This document shows positions 1-5,017 of a stretch of DNA of 5,017 nucleotides, in pieces. The position numbers and the translations under genes were made by a program. The stretch is from an uncultured Bacteroidales bacterium (GTDB lineage Bacteria; Bacteroidota; Bacteroidia; Bacteroidales; Bacteroidaceae): NCBI GenBank assembly GCA_945788445.1, contig CALZMA010000093.1, forward strand, positions 1-5,017, in the 5' to 3' direction. The notes beneath the pieces are model-generated. The model searched no databases. It saw only the letters and a list, made by a program, of their open reading frames with translations, and was not told the origin of the DNA. How positions within the stretch are numbered: the first letter of the stretch is position 1; the number at the start of each line of letters is the position of its first letter.

Positions 1-23
1 GCACTTTTAAGAACGATTTCGAC

Positions 24-1028
24 ATGAAGTACGCATTGCAACCCTATCGGCCCGAACTCGCCCGGCTGTGGGACGAAACGGTGGAGAAAGTGCGGCAACG
101 TTCCTTTCTCTTTCTTCGCCGCTACATGGACTATCACAGCAATCGCTTTCGGGACCGTTCGCTGATGGTCGCGGATGCAGGCGGCCAAATGGTGGCACTC
201 CTTCCCGCCTGCGAGCACCCGAAGGAGGCCCGGCTGGTGGTTTCCCACGCCGGCCTGACCTATGGCGGGCTCTTGCTCACGCCGCAATGCCGCACGGCCG
301 ATGCGCTCGAAATCCTCTCGGCCTGCCGCGACCACTATGCCGCGCTGGGCTATACGGAATGGGTGTGCAAGCCCGTGCCGCACATCTACCACTGCTATCC
401 CGCCGAGGAAGAACTCTACGCGCTCTTCCGGCTGGGCGCACGGCTGACAGCGCGGGGCGTTTCTACCGCCATCCGCCTCGCCGATGCCTATCCCCTTTCC
501 ACGCTGAGGCAGCGAAAGGTGAAGAAGGCGCAGCGCTTGCCGGGGCTCCGTCTGGCGGAGGGTGCGGACCGCTTGGCAGACTTTTGGAAACTGCTCCGTG
601 ACGTTCTCCAGCAACGCCATGGTTGCGACCCCGTACACAGTCTACCCGAAATGCAGCTGCTCGCCGACCGCTTTCCGCAGCAAATCCGTCTCTTCGCAGC
701 CTTGTGGCCGCAGGCAGAAGGGGGCGAAACGCTCCTCGCCGGTTGCTGGGTGTTCCTCTGCCAGCGCGTGGCCCATGTACAATACATCGCCGCCTCGGAG
801 ACCGCTTGCCAGAACGGTGTGCTCGACTGGCTGTTTGCCCAACTCATCGCCTGGTTGCCCACGCATTGTCCCGCTGTGGAGTATCTCGACTTCGGCATCT
901 CCACCGAACAGGACGGAAAGTGGCTCAACGAAGGCCTCATTTTCCAAAAAGAAGGCTTCGGCGGGCGCGCCGTCTGCTACGACCAATACGCGCTGAGGCT
1001 CACTCCGCCCTCGGCACAACCGCAATAA
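24..1028 (+). CDS. FemAB/GNAT-like N-acyltransferase, probably acting on an amino sugar nucleotide
   Basis: This 334-residue protein resembles the GNAT/FemAB-like acyltransferases found in Bacteroidota glycan clusters. Visible signatures are FLFLRRYMDYHSNRF (residues 28-42), SHAGLTYGGLL (74-84) and, near the C-terminus, EYLDFGISTE (286-295) and LNEGLIFQKEGFGGRAVCYDQY (starting at 301). This layout suggests two related acyltransferase-fold halves. There is no signal peptide or clear membrane segment, so it should be cytoplasmic. The aminotransferase gene starts 13 bp downstream; I infer that this enzyme N-acylates (most simply acetylates) the amino group made by that enzyme, the role played by FdtC/QdtC-type enzymes of a different fold elsewhere. 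The ATG at 24 is chosen because the N-terminus fits the family, but the frame stays open to the window edge, so a longer protein cannot be excluded. No strong Shine-Dalgarno is present. The fold family is fairly secure; donor and acceptor are inferred. Confidence 0.85.
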   Translation: MKYALQPYRPELARLWDETVEKVRQRSFLFLRRYMDYHSNRFRDRSLMVADAGGQMVALLPACEHPKEARLVVSHAGLTYGGLLLTPQCRTADALEILSACRDHYAALGYTEWVCKPVPHIYHCYPAEEELYALFRLGARLTARGVSTAIRLADAYPLSTLRQRKVKKAQRLPGLRLAEGADRLADFWKLLRDVLQQRHGCDPVHSLPEMQLLADRFPQQIRLFAALWPQAEGGETLLAGCWVFLCQRVAHVQYIAASETACQNGVLDWLFAQLIAWLPTHCPAVEYLDFGISTEQDGKWLNEGLIFQKEGFGGRAVCYDQYALRLTPPSAQPQ

Positions 1029-1041
1029 AGAAATCTCCTCC

Positions 1042-2151
1042 ATGATAAACTTTCTCCCTCTCCAGCAAATCAACGCTTCCTTCGAGCCCGAACTCTCCGC
1101 AGCCGTGCAGCGCGTGGTGCGCAGCGGCTGGTACCTGCGCGGGGAAGAAACGCGTTGTTTCGAGGCAGAGTTTGCCCGCTACATAGGCGTGCGGCATGTG
1201 GTGGGAGTGGGCAACGGGCTTGACGCCCTCACGCTGGCGCTGCAGGCTGCGGCGCAGAAGCAGGCGTGGGCCCCCGGGAGCGAAGTGATTGTGCCCGCCA
1301 TGACGTTTGTGGCAACAGCCGAGGCCGTGCTCCGTGCCGGTTTCGTGCCGCGTTTTGCCGATGTCGACGACCGGGCGCTCCTTACGCCCGAAACGGCCGA
1401 AGCGGTGGTTTCGGAGCGGACGCGGGCCATTGTTCCCGTTCACCTCTATGGCCATCCCGCCCCCATGACGGACCTTATGGCCTGGGCTGCCGAACGCGGC
1501 CTCTTTGTGCTCGAAGATGCCGCGCAGGCCCATGGGGCACAGATTGACGGACGGAACGTAGGGAGCTGGGGCCATGCCGCGGCTTTCAGCTTCTATCCCG
1601 GAAAGAATTTGGGCGCTCTCGGCGATGGCGGCGCTGTGGCTACGGCCGACGGAGAGTTGGCCGAGCGCGTCAGACTGTTGGCCAACTATGGTGCGCGGGA
1701 GAAATATGTACATGAGGTGGCCGGCGTGAACAGCCGACTCGATGAGTTGCAGGCTGCTGCCTTGCGCGTGAAACTCCGCCGCCTCGATGCCGACAACGAG
1801 GCACGCCGCGGCGTGGCTCGCCGCTATGCCGAGAAAATCTGCAATCCCTGCGTCAGCCTGCCCTACGGGGGCGATGCAGCGCAGAGCGTTTTCCATATCT
1901 ATCCCCTGCGCTCCCCCCACCGCGATGCGCTCATGCGCCACTTGGCCGCCCACCATGTGGAAACGCTCATCCATTATCCCATTGCGCTCCCCGACCAACC
2001 CGCCCTCCGGGCTGTCGCCGCTCCCTTCTCGCCCTCAGCGCCCGTGGCGCGGCAGTGGGCTGCGGAGGAGCTGAGCCTCCCCATTTCGCCCCTGCTGACG
2101 GAGCGCGAAACGGATGCCGTGGCGGATGCCATCAACAGCTTTCAACCTTAA
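1042..2151 (+). CDS. DegT/DnrJ/EryC1/StrS family PLP-dependent sugar aminotransferase
   Basis: This 369-residue protein has the full length and motifs of the PLP-dependent sugar aminotransferases that aminate nucleotide-linked keto-sugars using glutamate. Seen in order: the GVGNGLDALTLAL cofactor-phosphate region (55-67), EVIVPAMTFVATAEAV (81-96), VPVHLYGHPAPM (131-142), EDAAQAHGA (158-166) with Asp159 expected to contact the pyridine nitrogen, SFYPGKNLGALGDGGA (183-198) with Lys188 as the Schiff-base lysine, NSRLDELQAA (230-239), and IHYPIALPDQPAL (310-322). The wording, especially GNGLDALTLAL and SFYPGKNLGALGDGGA, is closest to my memory of the QdtB/FdtB/TylB branch, which makes dTDP-3-amino-3,6-dideoxyhexoses. 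The exact substrate is not proven and no symbol is assigned. The flanking acyltransferase fits an N-acylated amino sugar as product. No catalytic residue appears missing. The matching 3,4-ketoisomerase is not in this window and could lie upstream. Confidence 0.96.
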   Translation: MINFLPLQQINASFEPELSAAVQRVVRSGWYLRGEETRCFEAEFARYIGVRHVVGVGNGLDALTLALQAAAQKQAWAPGSEVIVPAMTFVATAEAVLRAGFVPRFADVDDRALLTPETAEAVVSERTRAIVPVHLYGHPAPMTDLMAWAAERGLFVLEDAAQAHGAQIDGRNVGSWGHAAAFSFYPGKNLGALGDGGAVATADGELAERVRLLANYGAREKYVHEVAGVNSRLDELQAAALRVKLRRLDADNEARRGVARRYAEKICNPCVSLPYGGDAAQSVFHIYPLRSPHRDALMRHLAAHHVETLIHYPIALPDQPALRAVAAPFSPSAPVARQWAAEELSLPISPLLTERETDAVADAINSFQP

Positions 2152-2226
2152 ATGCCGCGCGTGACTACACTGTTCCGCCCGGCAACATACCCTTCTTTCT
2201 CTTTTTAACCTTAACTCCTCTGCCTC
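2152..2226 (+). other. 75-bp intergenic gap with pyrimidine-rich leader before the glycosyltransferase genes
   Basis: This is the only sizeable gap inside the five-gene block. It contains an uninterrupted 17-nt pyrimidine run at 2190-2206, and the part just before the next ATG also stays mostly C and T. There is no purine-rich Shine-Dalgarno sequence, which is normal for Bacteroidota. I found no match to the Bacteroidota promoter pattern (TTTG, then TAnnTTTG) and no convincing hairpin. It may be only a leader region; a regulatory role is possible but unsupported. Confidence 0.35.
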
Positions 2227-3036
2227 ATGACGATCGATATCCTTATTTGCTCTCTCAACAAAGGCATTGTGCGTGTGCAAGATGTGTTGCTCCCCCCGCA
2301 GGAGGGCGTACACTACATCGTATCGTATCAGTACACCGACGAACGTTATCTCGACCTGATTCCGGCCTGTCTCGAGGAACGCGAAGACGTGGCCGTATAT
2401 AAATATAAAGGACAGGGGCTCTCGGCCAACCGCAACCTTGCGCTGGACAAGGCCACTGCCGACCTCGTCATGTATGCCGATGACGATGCCCGGTTGCTGC
2501 CCGAAACGCCTGCCGTCGTGAAGCGTCCGTTTGAGGAAAATCCCGACCTCGACGTGGCTTTCTTCTGTGCTTCGACCTATACGGGAAAGTCGCTGAAGAA
2601 CTATCCCAAAAGTTCGTTCGAGGTGCTGGCCATGCCGAAGGACTATTCCATCTCGGCCCTGGAAATGGTGTGCCGCCGCCGTAAGGTGCAGGGCAAGGTC
2701 CGCTTCGACGAACGCTTCGGCCTGGGCACGCAGTTCCTCACCTGCGGCGAAGAGGAGGTGTGGCTGGAAGATGCGCTCCGCGCCAAACTGAAGATGTACT
2801 ATTTCCCCGAGAAAATCGTTGAAACCAGTACGATGCTGAAGAAGTCCCTCGTCTATGTGGACCCGGGCGTGCAGCGCAGCCGTGGGGCGATTGCCTATTA
2901 TCGCTACGACATGCAGGCTTGGTGGAAGTGCTTCCTGTTTGCTTTCCACAGCGCCCGCCGCGGCTACTGCCATTTCCTCCCGATGATGCGGCACCTCGTG
3001 GAGGGCATCCGCTTCATGAAACGGACCAGCCGATAG
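2227..3036 (+). CDS. Divergent family-2-like (GT-A) glycosyltransferase, first of a tandem pair
   Basis: This 269-residue protein is a predicted cytoplasmic glycosyltransferase. Its N-terminus (MTIDILICSLNKGIVRVQDV) leads into LLPPQEG (21-27). GQGLSANRNLAL (62-73) resembles the GxxxARNxGL step of family-2 enzymes. YADDDARL (83-90), with Asp85-87, is the likely metal and sugar-nucleotide-binding DxD. FDERFGLG (160-167) and GEEEVW (174-179) sit where the catalytic acidic residue of family 2 is expected. The usual VDDGSTD strand-end motif is missing and is replaced by IVSYQYTDE. The C-terminus (AWWKCFLFAFHSARRGYCHF, 231-250) is aromatic and basic and could rest on the membrane. The start is well fixed because an in-frame stop lies 12 bp upstream at 2212-2214. 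It is paralogous to the next gene and lies in the same frame. Donor and acceptor cannot be read from the sequence. Confidence 0.88.
   Translation: MTIDILICSLNKGIVRVQDVLLPPQEGVHYIVSYQYTDERYLDLIPACLEEREDVAVYKYKGQGLSANRNLALDKATADLVMYADDDARLLPETPAVVKRPFEENPDLDVAFFCASTYTGKSLKNYPKSSFEVLAMPKDYSISALEMVCRRRKVQGKVRFDERFGLGTQFLTCGEEEVWLEDALRAKLKMYYFPEKIVETSTMLKKSLVYVDPGVQRSRGAIAYYRYDMQAWWKCFLFAFHSARRGYCHFLPMMRHLVEGIRFMKRTSR
2704..2756 (+). repeat. Paralogous repeat copy 1 (FDERFG...GEEEVW block)
   Basis: Within the first tandem glycosyltransferase gene, 17 bases at 2704-2720 (coding for FDERFG) are identical to 3550-3566 in the second, and 14 bases at 2743-2756 (coding for CGEEE) are identical to 3586-3599. 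The spacing differs by exactly one codon. This is residual DNA identity between duplicated genes, not a mobile repeat. Confidence 0.8.
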
Positions 3037-3042
3037 CCCGCC

Positions 3043-3888
3043 ATGCCCGTTCCGCAGATAGAATTTTTGGTTTGCACCATAGACCGGCGCATCCGTTCGG
3101 TGGCCGAAATGCTCCTCCCTCCCGAAGAGGGGGTGGCGTGGCTCGTGGCTTGGCAGCTGAGCGAGGCGCAGACTGCGGCAGAGGCCGAGGCGCACCCCTT
3201 GCCCGAAGCACTCCGAAACCGACAGGACGTGCGGGTCGTGCGGCAGCCGGGACGCGGCCTGTCGCGAGGACGCAACCTGGCGCTCTCGGAAGCAAGGGGC
3301 GAATGGCTCGTAATTAGCGATGACGATTGCCGCTACACCACCGAAAGCCTCAAAAACCTCCGACGCGCCATTCGTCTGCATCCCGATGCCGCCGCGCTGC
3401 AACTCCAGGCAACAGACCTCGATGGAAATTTGATGCACCGATATGCCCCGCATTCTTACGAATACCGGGAGCGGCCTTACGGCGCATTTGTCAGTTCTTG
3501 GGAGTTGGTGCTTCACCGCACAGCCCCTGTGCCACAGCCCCTTCCGCGTTTCGACGAACGCTTCGGTATCGGTGCCTGGCTGGCTTGCGGCGAAGAGGAA
3601 GTGTGGGTACACCAGTGCTCGTTGGCGGGCGGACGCATCTACTACGAACCGCTGCCTTTCGTGGCCACGCCACCCGGTACGACGGGGACGCGCTTTGCTT
3701 CCCACATAGGCGTGCAGCGCGCCAAGGGAGGTGTGCTCTGCATCATGCACGGGCCATTCGGTGCCCTGCTTCGTGTGTCAAAATTCGCGTGGACCGTGCC
3801 GGGCTTTGGCTTTGTGCAACGTTTGTGCGCTTGGATACGTATGATAGAAGGTGTAGTTTATGTTCTCACTCATCATCCCTTACCATAA
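3043..3888 (+). CDS. Divergent family-2-like (GT-A) glycosyltransferase, second of a tandem pair
   Basis: This 281-residue protein is a diverged copy of its upstream neighbour. Shared blocks in the same order are LLPPEEG (24-30), GRGLSRGRNLAL (70-81), ISDDDCRY (91-98) with Asp93-95 as the DxD, FDERFGIG (170-177), GEEEVW (183-188) and GVQR (223-226). As in the neighbour, the canonical VDDGSTD motif is absent; the equivalent region reads LVAWQLSEAQTAAEAEAHPL and carries an Ala/Glu-rich insert at about 41-52. The C-terminal 40 residues are hydrophobic and aromatic (KFAWTVPGFGFVQRLCAWIRM, from 247) and may sit on the membrane. The start ATG lies only 6 bp after the TAG of the previous gene, so translational coupling is likely. 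The gene end overlaps the next gene by 29 bp. It probably adds a different sugar from its paralogue, but that is inference. Confidence 0.88.
   Translation: MPVPQIEFLVCTIDRRIRSVAEMLLPPEEGVAWLVAWQLSEAQTAAEAEAHPLPEALRNRQDVRVVRQPGRGLSRGRNLALSEARGEWLVISDDDCRYTTESLKNLRRAIRLHPDAAALQLQATDLDGNLMHRYAPHSYEYRERPYGAFVSSWELVLHRTAPVPQPLPRFDERFGIGAWLACGEEEVWVHQCSLAGGRIYYEPLPFVATPPGTTGTRFASHIGVQRAKGGVLCIMHGPFGALLRVSKFAWTVPGFGFVQRLCAWIRMIEGVVYVLTHHPLP
3550..3599 (+). repeat. Paralogous repeat copy 2 (FDERFG...GEEEVW block)
   Basis: This is the partner of the block at 2704-2756, located in the second tandem glycosyltransferase gene. It is one codon shorter between the two identical stretches (FGIGAWLACG against FGLGTQFLTCG). 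Identical codon choice over 17 and 14 bases in otherwise diverged genes points to common origin, strong constraint on the motif, or local gene conversion. Confidence 0.8.
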
Positions 3889-4783
3889 CCGTCGAGAATG
3901 GTTGCCGCGGACTCTCCAGAGTGTGGTGCTGTCTTCGGTACGCCCTGCCTGTGTCTTCTTGGTAGACAACGGGAGTACGGACGGTTCGGCGCAGGTGTGT
4001 GAAGAATTTGCGGCCCGTCGTCCCGACTATCCTTTTGTATTGCTCAGCGAACCCCGCTTGGGAGCTTGCAGGGCGCGCAATGCGGCCTTGCGCCGCGTGC
4101 AGACAGAGTGGGTATATTTCTTTGACTCCGACGACGAGCTTTCGCCCGATTATTTTCGGGACGTGCAGAGGGTCATTACGAGAAACCCGAATTTGGATAT
4201 GGTACTCTGCCCCACACGCATGGTGTTTGAAGACGGTAGCGAAAAGGTGCGCGCCGTGCGGTATTCCGGTTCCGTGGCCCATCAAATCCTCTTGGGCCAA
4301 CTCGCCACACAGGGCATTTTCGTGCGCACCGAATTGCTGCGCCGCGTTGGCGGCTGGAACGAAGCGCTGCCGAAGTGGAACGATTGGGAACTGGGAGTGC
4401 GCCTCCTTTGGGCCCGCCCCCGCCTCCAGTGGTTGTCCAGCCCATACCACCGCATTTACCAGCACCCCGAAAGCCTGACAGGCGCATCGTTTGCAGGGAC
4501 ACTGAACCGCCTCCTCCCAGCCCTCCAAACCGTCTTCGACCTGGTGCGTTCAAACAAAATAGCCCGCAACGCCCTTGCCGCCCGCATAGCCATACTTGCG
4601 GGACAACTGAAGCACCAAGGCAGCGCCGCAGAGGCCCAAACCCTTTTGGAATGGGCAAAAGAAAAGCACCTCTACTCAAATCACTTCATAACCTCCCCCC
4701 ACCTCCACTTCCTCTACACCTACGCAGCCCTCGGCGGAAGAGGCGCGTGGCGCATAGCCCTGGTTGGCTGCGGGGAGGAGTAG
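3860..4783 (+). CDS. Family-2 (GT-A) glycosyltransferase
   Basis: This 307-residue protein has the canonical family-2 glycosyltransferase order: SLIIPYHNR at the N-terminus (3-11), VDNGSTDGS (35-43) for nucleotide binding, EPRLGACRARNAAL (64-77), and FFDSDDELSPDYF (87-99) with the Asp89-Ser-Asp91 metal-binding motif. VGGWNEALPKWNDWELGVRLL (163-183) contains the expected catalytic acidic residue, probably Glu177. Residues from about 215 form a helical, Ala/Leu-rich tail of roughly 90 residues after the catalytic domain, of unknown role. There is no membrane segment, so it should be a cytoplasmic, perhaps membrane-associated, enzyme. The ATG at 3860 overlaps the end of the preceding gene by 29 bp; it is chosen because the first beta-strand motif begins right after it, and it implies translational coupling. 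Isoleucine codons change style near residue 234 (see findings). The sugar transferred is unknown. Confidence 0.93.
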   Translation: MFSLIIPYHNRREWLPRTLQSVVLSSVRPACVFLVDNGSTDGSAQVCEEFAARRPDYPFVLLSEPRLGACRARNAALRRVQTEWVYFFDSDDELSPDYFRDVQRVITRNPNLDMVLCPTRMVFEDGSEKVRAVRYSGSVAHQILLGQLATQGIFVRTELLRRVGGWNEALPKWNDWELGVRLLWARPRLQWLSSPYHRIYQHPESLTGASFAGTLNRLLPALQTVFDLVRSNKIARNALAARIAILAGQLKHQGSAAEAQTLLEWAKEKHLYSNHFITSPHLHFLYTYAALGGRGAWRIALVGCGEE

Positions 4784-4992
4784 GAAAAGGTAATGAAATC
4801 TTTATGAATGAATTGGGTCTTGGTAGAAAGGTGGTATCAGCAAATGCACAAATGTCAAGCACAGCTTTGAGAAAATGTGTTGGCAATCAACCGAATGATG
4901 GCTCAAAAAGAAAAGATTATACTTTTCGGAATTATATGATATAAAATTCCTCTGTGCGCACTCTATATAGGTAGAACCAATAAAGTATAATT
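4784..4992. other. AT-rich intergenic stretch at a composition boundary
   Basis: From about 4790 onward GC falls to about one-third (73 of 217 bases from 4801 to 5017 by hand count), against roughly 60% in the five genes before it. I see no strong terminator hairpin with a T-run, no tRNA-like sequence and no insertion-sequence terminal repeats. A 46-codon reading frame at 4804-4944 has no recognisable motif and is not called as a gene. The stretch may mark the edge of a separately acquired segment. Confidence 0.6.
4928..4950. repeat. Small AT-rich inverted repeat
   Basis: GGAATT at 4928-4933 is mirrored by AATTCC at 4945-4950 around an 11-base AT-rich spacer. The stem is short, and no T-run follows it, so it is a poor intrinsic terminator. 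It lies 42 bp before the possible start at 4993 and could be an operator-like site or chance in AT-rich DNA. Confidence 0.3.
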
Positions 4993-5017
4993 ATGACTGC
5001 TATTATTTGCATCACTA
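4993..5017 (+). CDS. Possible start of a further gene, cut by the window end
   Basis: An ATG at 4993 opens a frame reading MTAIICIT before the window stops. The hydrophobic beta-strand-like beginning is compatible with many enzymes of glycan clusters, including glycosyltransferases, but eight residues are too few to name it. The purine-containing, A/T-rich bases just before the ATG suit a Bacteroidota start. If real, it belongs to the AT-rich segment, not the GC-rich operon. Confidence 0.4.

Noticed and set aside
1000..1998. A 332-codon open frame on the - strand.
   Set aside because: It is antisense to the aminotransferase gene, whose motifs and catalytic lysine are clear; no protein-family signature is visible in the antisense product.
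2152..2208. An 18-codon frame starting directly after the aminotransferase stop (TAAATG).
   Set aside because: It is very short, and I see no sign of selection in it; it may be a chance frame in the leader region.
2035..3750. A 571-codon open frame on the - strand.
   Set aside because: It lies antisense to parts of three well-supported genes and its translation (rich in His, Arg and Gly) has no recognisable motif. Long antisense frames are expected in GC-rich coding DNA.
4920..4927. TACTTTTC, close to the Bacteroidota -7 promoter box TAnnTTTG.
   Set aside because: It matches 7 of 8 positions, but no TTTG lies at the expected distance upstream, so I do not call a promoter.
4804..4944. A 46-codon + strand frame after the last glycosyltransferase gene.
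   Set aside because: It has no recognisable motif and no convincing start context, and it is the tail of a longer out-of-frame opening through the preceding gene. A small or decayed gene cannot be excluded.
4963..4970. The 8-bp palindrome CTATATAG.
   Set aside because: It is too short and too AT-rich to support as a regulatory site.

Overview
The window looks like one piece of a surface-glycan biosynthesis cluster (O-antigen, capsule or protein O-glycan type). It carries five genes, all on the + strand, tightly packed from position 24 to 4783, followed by an abrupt AT-rich stretch. The proteins resemble Bacteroidota (probably Bacteroidales) proteins. Supporting signs are the acyltransferase plus DegT aminotransferase pairing, a glycosyltransferase type that I associate with Bacteroides/Prevotella-like genomes, and gene starts without clear Shine-Dalgarno sequences. 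Coding GC is roughly 60% on the lines I counted, so a higher-GC member such as an Alistipes-like or Prevotella-like lineage would fit. This placement is inference, not a database result.

Layout: 24-1028 is a FemAB/GNAT-like acyltransferase. 1042-2151 is a DegT/DnrJ/EryC1/StrS sugar aminotransferase. 2227-3036 and 3043-3888 are two tandem, paralogous, divergent family-2-like glycosyltransferases. 3860-4783 is a canonical family-2 glycosyltransferase. 4784-4992 has no confident gene and drops to about one-third GC. A possible new gene begins at 4993 and runs off the window.

Likely working logic (inference): the aminotransferase puts an amino group on a nucleotide-activated keto-deoxysugar, and the neighbouring acyltransferase N-acylates it. 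One or more of the three glycosyltransferases then add sugars, possibly including this one, to a growing lipid-linked glycan at the cytoplasmic face of the inner membrane. Spacing (13 bp, 75 bp, 6 bp, then a 29-bp overlap) supports co-transcription, with the 75-bp gap the only place inside the block where a separate control signal could sit.

I see no CRISPR array, RNA gene, insertion sequence or phage gene. The best leads are the tandem paralogues that share a reading frame across a single TAG stop and lack the usual family-2 nucleotide-binding motif, the change in isoleucine codon use near the end of the third glycosyltransferase gene, and the composition break right after it.
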